DNA from: Parabacteroides goldsteinii DSM 19448 = WAL 12034
GTDB lineage: Bacteria; Bacteroidota; Bacteroidia; Bacteroidales; Tannerellaceae
Direction of reading: 5' to 3'
NCBI RefSeq assembly: GCF_000969835.1
Contig: NZ_KQ033912.1
Coordinates: forward strand, 186,001-250,000
DNA: 64,000 bases
In this document: piece by piece, positions 52,148-59,327 of the stretch
Position numbering within the stretch: the stretch's first letter is position 1
Layout: every line of letters begins with the position of its first letter
The notes under the pieces: model-generated
Database searches by the model: none
Told to the model about the DNA's origin: nothing
Seen by the model: the letters and a program-made list of their open reading frames with translations, nothing else
Position numbers and translations under genes: made by a program

Positions 52148-52663
52148 ATGGAAGATATAATAACACTTACCGCAAAAGAAAGATTATCTTATGCACTACA
52201 ATTAAGAATTTTAGAAAAGTTAAGTCCTGATGATGACACTTTGAAGAATCTAAAAACAGCTATTGAAGAAGGGTATACTATCCACTACCAAGATTTATTT
52301 GAAATTTTATCAAATGAATTATCTTTAGAAGATTGTAGATTCGTTCTTGATGTTTTAGAAATGTATAGGGGGCTAATTTTCTCAGCCTTACAAATTAACG
52401 AAACCGATATCGTTAACAAAGTCAAATTTAGAGGTTTTGATTTCAATGATAATCTTGAAGCCAGAATGGCTAGCTATGCTAGGTATTTTGTTTTTGATTT
52501 AAGAAGATATGACGAAATAAAAACCAACTCAAATGGAGATTTCAGTAGTCATATGATAATGCAAAATAAGTACCAAAGAATGCTATCCATTTGGAAAGAA
52601 TACGAATACATGGTAAGATATCACTTATCCAAAGAACAAATTGAATCAATATTAAATGCATAA
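52148..52663 (+). CDS. YfbU family protein
   Basis: 171 residues from MEDIITLTAKERLSYALQLR, the usual length. Family marks: EEGYTIHYQDLFE, CRFVLDVLEMYRGL, FRGFDFNDNLEARMASYARY, NKYQRMLSIW and the ending YHLSKEQIESILNA. YfbU is poorly understood; the E. coli protein is implicated in cell death in some reports. Here it is AT-rich cargo, 3 bases from the next gene, so the two likely act together. The upstream ATG at 52106 would leave almost no leader after the -7 box. Confidence 0.8.
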   Translation: MEDIITLTAKERLSYALQLRILEKLSPDDDTLKNLKTAIEEGYTIHYQDLFEILSNELSLEDCRFVLDVLEMYRGLIFSALQINETDIVNKVKFRGFDFNDNLEARMASYARYFVFDLRRYDEIKTNSNGDFSSHMIMQNKYQRMLSIWKEYEYMVRYHLSKEQIESILNA

Positions 52664-52666
52664 TTT

Positions 52667-53137
52667 ATGGATATAATAAATTATTTAGCTTCAATTTGTT
52701 CTATAATAGGTGCAATTGTCGCATGGAGGCAATATAGAAAGACAAAATCAGCGTCATTGGCGGCCATAGAAGCAAAAGAATTTCTTCTTGCCAGAAAAGT
52801 CACCATCGATCTGAGTGAGTTACTAAAAGAGGCTAAAGCTATTGAAATAGTAATCATAAACTACACAATTAACACAGAAACAAGAAAATTAGGTAAAAAT
52901 ATCAATAAAGACCTAATGGCAATTCAGGTTTTTTTGTCTAAATTAAACGAAATCAAGGCACTTATTGATGACAAACATCCTATTAAAGATAAACTTAACA
53001 TAAAATATAATACTATATGTACATATTCTCAAGATCTCAACAATAGCAATACTTCTAAAAATAAAATATTATTGGAAGAATTAAGAGGTCTTATATCTAT
53101 TCTTAGTTCTGAAACTAACAAAAACTTTTATCAGTAA
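52667..53137 (+). CDS. Membrane-anchored protein paired with YfbU
   Basis: 156 residues. One N-terminal membrane segment (YLASICSIIGAIVAWRQY, about 5-22), then a helical cytoplasmic domain (VTIDLSELLKEAKAIEIVII, LNEIKALIDDKHPIKDKL). No enzymatic motif is visible. With a YfbU gene 3 bases upstream and no terminator between them, it is a two-gene unit. A membrane anchor or effector role is inferred. Confidence 0.6.
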   Translation: MDIINYLASICSIIGAIVAWRQYRKTKSASLAAIEAKEFLLARKVTIDLSELLKEAKAIEIVIINYTINTETRKLGKNINKDLMAIQVFLSKLNEIKALIDDKHPIKDKLNIKYNTICTYSQDLNNSNTSKNKILLEELRGLISILSSETNKNFYQ

Positions 53138-53143
53138 AGCCGC

Positions 53144-53563
53144 CTAATCCCCCAGCTTTATCCTTTTCATAATCTCCCCGTACATCCATTCTATATCCCT
53201 TCTGAAATATTTATCATTTTGATGAAGGAATACAATTGTCTCAATATTGTGAGAAATGAATGTTATATCCTTCAAGTCGATAGCCTCTGCAATCTTATCC
53301 CGCAATCCATTTGGCATCCGCCCACCGGCCAACACACTAGGTGCAAATAGAAAGAGAACTATAAAAATGAACTTCTTTCTTTGATGAGCACCCTCTACCC
53401 GTCCGGGGCACGCCTGATCGGATAAAAGCTCCCTAAACCATCCATACAACACGCTGATCTGGTTAAGGTCAGTTAGAATCGGAGTTGTCAACTCTGCTTC
53501 TCTCTCTGATAGTTTTGATTTTTGTTCCCGAATAGACTTTATTTCTGCAATTTCACTAAACAT
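53144..53563 (-). CDS. Phage protein of unknown function
   Basis: 139 residues, with a helical N-terminus (IREQKSKLSEREAELTTP), a basic/hydrophobic middle (KKFIFIVLFLFAPSVLAGGR) and a helical end (FRRDIEWMYGEIMKRI). It is on the phage core strand and starts 8 bases beyond the stop of the packaging/ssb chimera. Probably part of the original early region. Family not recognised. Confidence 0.55.
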   Translation of the reverse strand: MFSEIAEIKSIREQKSKLSEREAELTTPILTDLNQISVLYGWFRELLSDQACPGRVEGAHQRKKFIFIVLFLFAPSVLAGGRMPNGLRDKIAEAIDLKDITFISHNIETIVFLHQNDKYFRRDIEWMYGEIMKRIKLGD

Positions 53564-53655
53564 AGCACGATTAATTTAAAAGTAAGTAGTATATTTGTAC
53601 TATAATCGTGTGGAGGGGTGACGGTCTGGTAGTGCGGGCGTTGCCTCTCGTGTTT

Positions 53656-53981
53656 TTAGAATGGTAGGTCTTCTTTGGGTGGCTCAGGTTGTGCCGATTG
53701 ACTGATAGTATTCTGGCGTTGATTATCCTCTCGTTTACTGCCGAAAGAGAAGAACTCAACCTTATCCGCATGAATTTCGGTAACATACCGCTTTTCTCCC
53801 TGTTTGGTTTCATACTGCCAGTACCGAATTTACCTTCAATGTAAAGGTACCAGGGGTTTTCATCACACCAATCAAAATACTCATATGCTACAGACCATAA
53901 GAGCTCAGGAGAAGAGAAAAGGGTATCTCTTCCATGTTTACTCCTCAATTTCCAAAACTGATTATTCTTCGATGCAGCCAT
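53656..53981 (-). pseudogene. Chimera of a packaging-protein start and an ssb end, frameshifted
   Basis: The first 44 or so codons read like a small-terminase N-terminus (NNQFWKLRSKHGRDTLFSSP, EYFDWCDENPWY). They continue directly into an SSB-like strand (LYIEGK). From there SSB lies in another frame: RYWQYETKQGEKRYVTEIHA, then the acidic tip PPKEDLPF, stopping at 53656. Adding one A in the AAA of GGTAAATTC would restore the SSB frame. So an internal deletion fused two genes and a base was then lost. Downstream of the shift the annotated frame is noise. Confidence 0.7.
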
Positions 53982-54101
53982 ATCTAAAATTCTTATAAAG
54001 ACAAATATAAGAATAATTTATCATATTGTATATTTAATATCCGACATGATACATAAATCAAAAAACAATCTAGCATTTATTAGATAATATAAATTACTTC
54101 G

Positions 54102-54109
54102 TATCTTTG
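54102..54109 (+). promoter_or_regulatory. Promoter -7 box for the first AbiH gene
   Basis: TATCTTTG, 29 bases before the ATG at 54139. Confidence 0.5.
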
Positions 54110-54138
54110 TAATAGATAACCATAGAACATTAAATTCA

Positions 54139-54945
54139 ATGAATAAAACTTTACTTATCATTGGCAATGGATTTGATTTAAATCTAGGTCTAAAAACAGG
54201 GTACTGCGACTTTATAAAAAGCGACTACTTCAAAAAGGAAGTTAATAATAACAATCAATTATGTAAATATCTACTTAATCAGCAAGAACTATATAATTGG
54301 ATTGATATCGAAAATGAATTAAAAAAATATTCTACAGAAACAGATTCTCAACCCAAGCAAGTAAAACAAGATTTCAAAAACCTTAGTGCTTCTTTAATTG
54401 ATTATCTTTCAAGTTTACCATATGATAAAATCAATAAAGAATCAATCGCATACCAAATTATTAATGACCTATGTAAAATGGATATTGTAATTATAGATTT
54501 CAACTATACTCCTACAACAAAGATTTTATATCCAGAAAAGAAGATAATAAAAGTTCATGGTTCCATAGAAAATAAAGATATTATATTTGGAGTAGAAGAT
54601 ATGGCTGACATAAAAAAAGAACATATTTTCTTAAAAAAATCCTATAATATAAATTTTACGCCAATAGATATTTCTAATTATTTAGAAATATCAGACAGTA
54701 TAATATTTTTTGGACATTCTTTAGGAGAAACAGATCATACTTACTTTAAAGATTTCTTTTTTTTCCCAGGCAAATCCTACAATACTCCACTGAAAGAGGT
54801 ATATATATCCTATCATGGTAACGATAGCTACGATAATATAATGATGCAAATAGATACTATGTCCAATCAAAATTTATATGAATTCAAGAAAAGCTATAAT
54901 GTAAGATTCATTAATACAGTAAATGAAAAATATGACCATTTATAA
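54139..54945 (+). CDS. AbiH family abortive-infection protein
   Basis: 268 residues, shorter than the usual 350 or so. AbiH marks: LLIIGNGFDLNLGLKTGYCD at the N-terminus, IDFNYTPTT, KVHGSIENKDIIFGVED and FFGHSLGETDHTYF. AbiH was named as a lactococcal abortive-infection factor; the mechanism is not established, though the fold suggests a nucleotide- or RNA-targeting enzyme. Very AT-rich, with its own promoter. Its end abuts a truncated phage ParB-like gene, so it was inserted here. Confidence 0.8.
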   Translation: MNKTLLIIGNGFDLNLGLKTGYCDFIKSDYFKKEVNNNNQLCKYLLNQQELYNWIDIENELKKYSTETDSQPKQVKQDFKNLSASLIDYLSSLPYDKINKESIAYQIINDLCKMDIVIIDFNYTPTTKILYPEKKIIKVHGSIENKDIIFGVEDMADIKKEHIFLKKSYNINFTPIDISNYLEISDSIIFFGHSLGETDHTYFKDFFFFPGKSYNTPLKEVYISYHGNDSYDNIMMQIDTMSNQNLYEFKKSYNVRFINTVNEKYDHL

Positions 54946-54977
54946 AACCAACAGTAGCACCCTACAATCAATGCTTT

Positions 54978-55085
54978 TCAACAGTAACGCCCGACACCAC
55001 ATTCTTCAAGGCTTTTCCGGATCAGACGTTTGTTCTTGTCGCCATGGATACGATAGTTATTTGGATCAATCTTTATATTACTCAT
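54978..55085 (-). pseudogene. Truncated phage ParB-like gene, N-terminal remnant
   Basis: 35 residues beginning SNIKIDPNNYRIHGDKNKRL, then SLEECGVGRYC and a stop. The start matches phage ParB-like/DNA-modification proteins (IDPxNYRxHGxKNKxxIxxSLEECGAGRS). The expected continuation is broken and then missing, and the AbiH gene follows on the other side. Rightward DNA to 55200 shows no gene. Confidence 0.6.
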
Positions 55086-55214
55086 ACATACAGATTTATA
55101 TAAAGACAAATATAATAAAATATCATATAGGATACGTATTATACATTATGATATTTACAAAGCACAACTGTTAAGTTTATGGTTCCTTAAATATCATTAC
55201 ATCAAATAAATTTA

Positions 55215-55222
55215 TACCTTTG
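55215..55222 (+). promoter_or_regulatory. Promoter -7 box of the HEPN-like pair
   Basis: TACCTTTG, 23 bases before the ATG at 55245. Confidence 0.55.
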
Positions 55223-55244
55223 GAAATTCATACAATAATATCAT

Positions 55245-55841
55245 ATGGCTATTATAACTCTCGAAGAACTTATAGAAGAAGGTAAAGAAATAAGAAATGG
55301 CATTTCTTACATCAATACATCACCTAATGTAATACGATTATTTAGTGCTTACAAACTACAAAGCACAACACAATATGAAACTTGGAAAAATAAGACTATA
55401 AGGTTTTTATCCTTCAAATTTGCAGGAGACAGATGTATTAATGATTTTGAAAAAGCAGCAGAAGCTTTCATTAAATCTTATAATTCACCTAGTTCATTTG
55501 ATAAATTACTAGGAATACTGGAATCATGTCTTGTTATCCCAGAACTCCCAAAAGTTAAAAATGAGAATAATAAGACGGACAATTCTATACATGTCAATGT
55601 TAATCAATCTCAGAATCAATCTCAAGAACAGTCTTTAGCTATTGACATTTTCATTGAGGCAATAAAAGATGAGTTAACAGGCAAACAACAAAAAGAAATT
55701 AAAGCAATCATAGAAAATGAATCAGATCCTGTACAAGCTAAAAATAGACTTATAGATAAGATTAAAAGTTTTGGTTCTGATGTTGCTTCAAATGTTATTG
55801 CCAATATTATAACAAACCCTGCTATATGGGGTAATTTTTAA
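55245..55841 (+). CDS. Uncharacterised cargo protein with Asn/Gln/Ser linker and C-terminal helical domain
   Basis: 198 residues in three parts. The N-terminal helical domain (1-105) has IRLFSAYKLQSTTQYETWKN. A polar linker follows (about 110-132, NVNQSQNQSQEQS). The C-terminal domain (135-198) reads LTGKQQKEIKAIIENE, IDKIKSFGSDVASNVIANII, TNPAIWGNF. No catalytic motif seen. The closing domain resembles an oligomerisation piece seen on several Bacteroidales defence-type proteins (recall, low certainty). It is 33 bases upstream of the HEPN-like gene under one promoter. Confidence 0.6.
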   Translation: MAIITLEELIEEGKEIRNGISYINTSPNVIRLFSAYKLQSTTQYETWKNKTIRFLSFKFAGDRCINDFEKAAEAFIKSYNSPSSFDKLLGILESCLVIPELPKVKNENNKTDNSIHVNVNQSQNQSQEQSLAIDIFIEAIKDELTGKQQKEIKAIIENESDPVQAKNRLIDKIKSFGSDVASNVIANIITNPAIWGNF

Positions 55842-55874
55842 ACGACCTATTTATAAATTATATACAAATAAAAA

Positions 55875-56306
55875 ATGAACGAATCAATTACAAAACAGGC
55901 TTTACCGTCAGAAGAATACATAAAATTGTTGGGAATTGCTCTATGTGTTTTCAATTCAAATAATGCTTTTGTCATTGAAAATATTCTAAATAATAAAGGA
56001 AAACATCAATATGATTGGTATAATTTAATTGATACAACATCAGGATCTAAAAAGATGGAAACTGCAATCAAAAATACTATTACAGAAAATTCAGATGATA
56101 AAATAGCTAATTTATTTGAAGAACTATGTGATAAGAGAAATCGAATTATTCACAGTTTTCAAATAACATCAAACGGAGAGCAAATATTAGCTACAAAGGA
56201 AAAAGAAACAAATAAGCAATTTATTATTACAGAGGACTACCTTAAAGATTTTATTAAAGAGAATGAAAACCTATCAACAACACTCTATAAATTTAGAAGA
56301 TATTGA
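55875..56306 (+). CDS. HEPN-like protein
   Basis: 143 residues, all helical. LCDKRNRIIHSFQI (about 91-104) contains R-x4-H (RNRIIH), the HEPN ribonuclease active-site pattern. HEPN domains are the toxic RNases of many toxin-antitoxin and abortive-infection systems. The paired upstream gene would then be sensor, partner or antitoxin (inference). AT-rich, between two AbiH genes. The motif is short, so family membership is tentative. Confidence 0.55.
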   Translation: MNESITKQALPSEEYIKLLGIALCVFNSNNAFVIENILNNKGKHQYDWYNLIDTTSGSKKMETAIKNTITENSDDKIANLFEELCDKRNRIIHSFQITSNGEQILATKEKETNKQFIITEDYLKDFIKENENLSTTLYKFRRY

Positions 56307-56348
56307 TATTTGGCACTAAACTCAATACCACAGGAACCGAATCCGGGA

Positions 56349-57308
56349 TTAAATAGTCTCCCCCATTTTTTGATATTCTTCCCAGGTTAATAATTCAGAT
56401 GACTCTGTTAATCCTAGGGATTTAATACTTTTTATATACTTTTTTTTCTCATCTTTTCCTGAATAATAAACGATGATCCACTTACATCCATCGGAAACAA
56501 GATCTTTTATCTTCTCAAAGTATGGCATATCTATTTCGTTTAATGAATGTCCCAACACTATAACATGTTGTACATTGCTTAAAGAATTAAAAAAAATCAT
56601 ATTATTTTCGATAGTTGATTGAACAGGCTTTCTTAATACATCATATAGATATAGTGAGGCTTTTTCAGCATCACTCCAAGGAACTCGATTACTATCGCCA
56701 TTTTCATCAAATTCAACAATTTCTTTGAGGCTACCTCCGTGCCCAAAAATAAGATCAGAACTATTACTATTTATATCCCCATGTATATGTAAAATCTTTT
56801 CTGAAGGGATATTATATAGTTCTTCGAGGGTTAGAGTATAATTAAACGAAACAAATTTAGCATTATTGTCAAATTTTAAATTTTTCCTCAATACCTTTGT
56901 TATTGAAAGAGTCTTAAGCCATTCAAGAAAAGAATCACAGATTTCCTTATGCTCATACTCTATTTTCCCAGTGATTTCATCATACATACCAAACCAATCA
57001 CTCCATTTAGGTTCTTTTTGATCAAACCATTCTTTTTCACTCATAACACTGATATCATGGAAAAACAAGTCACTTTCAAAAGTTCTTAAATCATTTTCAA
57101 AATCAGACCACAAATAATCTAGATCTTCTGACAGTTGAAAATAAGTATCAAAAAAAGATTCAAGCTTAGGGTTATTTTCTTTTACATATTTATGAAAATC
57201 CTGATATTTAGAATTTATAGAATGATGTAGATCAAATCCATTTCCAATAAGATACAATATACTATCTTTAAAAGTATGCAGATTTGATGAGTCCTTTTTG
57301 TTATACAT
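56349..57308 (-). CDS. AbiH family abortive-infection protein, full length
   Basis: 319 residues with the full set: ILYLIGNGFDLHHSINSKYQ, VSFNYTLTLEELY, ILHIHGDINS, LIFGHGGSLKEI and VIVLGHSLNEIDMPYF. It is longer than and only distantly similar to the first AbiH (268 residues), so this is not a recent duplication. Convergent with the HEPN-like pair. AT-rich. Confidence 0.85.
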   Translation of the reverse strand: MYNKKDSSNLHTFKDSILYLIGNGFDLHHSINSKYQDFHKYVKENNPKLESFFDTYFQLSEDLDYLWSDFENDLRTFESDLFFHDISVMSEKEWFDQKEPKWSDWFGMYDEITGKIEYEHKEICDSFLEWLKTLSITKVLRKNLKFDNNAKFVSFNYTLTLEELYNIPSEKILHIHGDINSNSSDLIFGHGGSLKEIVEFDENGDSNRVPWSDAEKASLYLYDVLRKPVQSTIENNMIFFNSLSNVQHVIVLGHSLNEIDMPYFEKIKDLVSDGCKWIIVYYSGKDEKKKYIKSIKSLGLTESSELLTWEEYQKMGETI

Positions 57309-57438
57309 AAATGCCTTTATTTCTTGTTAAATTTTAAATATAAAAATTCTAATGCAATTCTACAAATTTAATATTTAATTCTCTTTTCACAAAATCTGAT
57401 CACTATACCAATAAATCGACTAAGTGTTCTTTTATAAT

Positions 57439-57469
57439 ATGGTACTAACTGAAATCCATTCAGTACCAT
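57439..57469. repeat. Interrupted inverted repeat
   Basis: ATGGTA then CTGAA pair with TTCAG then TACCAT, with a 4-base bulge and an ATCCA loop. It lies in the AT-rich gap 57309-57618, where I see no gene. It could be a terminator or operator. Confidence 0.45.
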
Positions 57470-57618
57470 TCTCGAACTGTTACAAACTAAAATGATTTAT
57501 CCAAAAACAGTATTTGAATTGCTTTTTTTATTAAAATAATTAGGGTTCTAATTTTTAATTTCTGATATTTGCGAAATAAAATTGCATTACAGTAGCTGTA
57601 AGTATAATATCTTGTTCA

Positions 57619-57921
57619 TTGGGATTTGGAATGCCCACTTACTTTGAGTTGTTTGCTCTAGGGGCAACACTATTTTCATTTAAAGATAACCAAAATAATA
57701 ATGTTCAAAAAAAAGGAAGAAGCATGAAAAAGAAAAATGAAATTTGGAATGCGGTAGGGGTTGTGATTCTGGGCGAGGCAGGATTTTCCGACCAACAAGT
57801 AAAAACTTACAATGAAATAATGAGTAATCACAACTCTTCAAGATGGGTTCGAGTCCCACGCCGCCCTCTCAATTTAAAGGAAAAGCCGCTGACAGTATTC
57901 TGTAGTGGCTTTTTCTGTTAA
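57619..57921 (+). CDS. Doubtful small protein
   Basis: 100 residues. The N-terminal FGMPTYFELFALGATLFSF could be a membrane segment and ILGEAGFSDQQVKTYNEIMS looks coding, but the C-terminal 25 codons run through a tRNA 3' fragment. Either the true C-terminus was replaced by recombination or the frame is chance. Confidence 0.35.
   Translation: MGFGMPTYFELFALGATLFSFKDNQNNNVQKKGRSMKKKNEIWNAVGVVILGEAGFSDQQVKTYNEIMSNHNSSRWVRVPRRPLNLKEKPLTVFCSGFFC
57842..57868 (+). pseudogene. tRNA 3' fragment (T arm and acceptor strand)
   Basis: ATGGG TTCGAGT CCCAC then GCCGCCC: a T arm with one mismatch and a G+C-rich acceptor half, without the 5' parts. A tRNA 3' end of this sort is typical of an attachment site scar. 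Confidence 0.5.
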
Positions 57922-57928
57922 ATATGAA

Positions 57929-58252
57929 TTAAAAATTGTCCTCTTGGATAACGCCGGTTTGCAATGCCATCAGCTTTTGATCTACCAAATGGCCCACATC
58001 CCAAACGTTCACAGGTTGAATCTGCAAATTATCCGCGATTTGCCTAGCAACTTCCTCCGTGACGGGATTGATTGCATAGATTGCACTGGCTGAAAGGAAG
58101 CGGGTAAAACCGGACTGTTTACTAGTCGTTGGCACATCTACTCGGAGGAAATTATTTCCTGCAATGTTTTGTTCACTACATTTGCCTGCTATCCGGTTAT
58201 GTCCGAATAATTCGACAATACACCATAAATTAAAATTCTCATTTGTTTCCAT
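57929..58252 (-). CDS. Conserved-type phage/element protein, unknown
   Basis: 107 residues: NLWCIVELFGHNRIAGKCSE, FTRFLSASAIYAINPVTEEV, then IQPVNVWDVGHL. I recall very similar proteins on other Bacteroidales phages and integrative elements but no function. The early IAGKC and AIYAINP segments look like a small beta domain. On the phage core strand. Confidence 0.65.
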   Translation of the reverse strand: METNENFNLWCIVELFGHNRIAGKCSEQNIAGNNFLRVDVPTTSKQSGFTRFLSASAIYAINPVTEEVARQIADNLQIQPVNVWDVGHLVDQKLMALQTGVIQEDNF

Positions 58253-58290
58253 GATTCGTTATTATTTAATTTTCTTATATTTGCCAAACC

Positions 58291-58365
58291 GAACCGTTAG
58301 CTCAGCTGGTTTAGAGCGCTGCCTTGACAGGGCAGAGGTCGCCGGTTCGAATCCGGCACGGTTCA
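58291..58365 (+). tRNA. tRNA-Val (GAC)
   Basis: 75 bases with a complete cloverleaf: acceptor GAACCGT/ACGGTTC, D stem GCTC/GAGC, anticodon stem CTGCC/GGCAG with loop TTGACAG, T arm GCCGG TTCGAAT CCGGC. Anticodon GAC, no encoded CCA. It is intact, in contrast to the other tRNA-like elements of the prophage. Confidence 0.93.
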
Positions 58366-58405
58366 CTTTTTAAATATTATATAAGTCACCAACATTATAT
58401 ACTAC

Positions 58406-58594
58406 ATGAAGTATTTTTGTAAAGAAGATAATTCAACCAAAGGATTAGAACATTACTCTGCTGACATTCAAAAAATTAAACGAGAACACAACGCTGATCG
58501 GAACTCAAAACAGTCACAAAAGTTCTCTTATATTAACATAGCTATTGCAATAGTAACACTTATTGTTTCCGTGATAGCATTAATCCTTCAATAA
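58406..58594 (+). CDS. Small tail-anchored membrane protein
   Basis: 62 residues with a charged N-terminus and a C-terminal membrane helix (YINIAIAIVTLIVSVIALIL). It is 40 bases downstream of the tRNA on the same strand, opposite to the phage core. No family known. Confidence 0.5.
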   Translation: MKYFCKEDNSTKGLEHYSADIQKIKREHNADRNSKQSQKFSYINIAIAIVTLIVSVIALILQ

Positions 58595-58683
58595 ATACAT
58601 TTATGTTCTTTTTAATGTCGACTCAATACTTAATTTTCAATTTTTCCGCGTTTGTTCGCCTTGCAAATAAGGTGAGCAAAAGT

Positions 58684-58992
58684 TCAATTCTCTTCTAATT
58701 CCGGTATCGGCATCCAATGCGTTACTACTCCAAAAACCTTATAGGCATTTTCTCCGTAAATTACAAACCCGATATTATTGTCGCAATAATAAGCTGTAGA
58801 TTTGCTTCCATATTGGCTCCTTACCAAGACGATATTTTGATCACATGGTAACCCTTCCTTAACGCTTATCCAGGGAGACTGTTTGGTACCATCTATAAAA
58901 CCCTTCGCATATACCTGTCGAAGATACACTTCGATTACGGCTGGTTGGTTTATTCGGTTAGCCAATTGGCTTGCTATATCTTTTAGTTTCAT
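58684..58992 (-). CDS. DUF551 domain protein
   Basis: 102 residues ending in the DUF551 pattern (WISVKEGLPCDQNIVLV to FGVVTHWMPIPELEE). The first 45 residues are helical. Common in phages; function unknown. Overlaps the DUF3820 gene by 35 bases. Confidence 0.85.
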   Translation of the reverse strand: MKLKDIASQLANRINQPAVIEVYLRQVYAKGFIDGTKQSPWISVKEGLPCDQNIVLVRSQYGSKSTAYYCDNNIGFVIYGENAYKVFGVVTHWMPIPELEEN

Positions 58993-59314
58993 CTTTTTTA
59001 TCTCCTAATTGCCTGATTTCTTCTTTTAAAGCATCCATGTTATCTTCAATGTACGCCTGGACTTCCGCATTACATTTCTCATTGTTGTATAGCCACATCA
59101 AGTATGTAGCCGGAACATTTGCCATTTTCTCACCCTTATATTTTCCCCAAGGCATAAGGGAGTTATCTTCAAGTCTCATATTTATTTCTATTGCTAGTAT
59201 ATACAATTTTAAACCGTCTTCTCTATCGAATGTGCAAATCAAATGAGTTTTGTTATTCAATCTTTTTTGAATATAGCTGTCAATATTTCTACCAAAAACA
59301 GGAACATATTTCAT
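58958..59314 (-). CDS. DUF3820 family protein
   Basis: 118 residues; the family core is MPWGKYKGEKMANVPATYLM, then WLYNNEKCNAEVQAYIEDN. Short, probably nucleic-acid associated; it often lies near phage replication genes. It overlaps the DUF551 gene after it. Confidence 0.8.
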   Translation of the reverse strand: MKYVPVFGRNIDSYIQKRLNNKTHLICTFDREDGLKLYILAIEINMRLEDNSLMPWGKYKGEKMANVPATYLMWLYNNEKCNAEVQAYIEDNMDALKEEIRQLGDKKDETKRYSKPIG

Positions 59315-59327
59315 AACAACTTAATAT

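Noticed and set aside
53804..53998. 64-codon plus-strand frame
   Set aside because: Antisense to the packaging/ssb chimera, which explains the sequence better.
54923..55174. 83-codon plus-strand frame after AbiH
   Set aside because: It is antisense to the ParB-like remnant and has no coding character.
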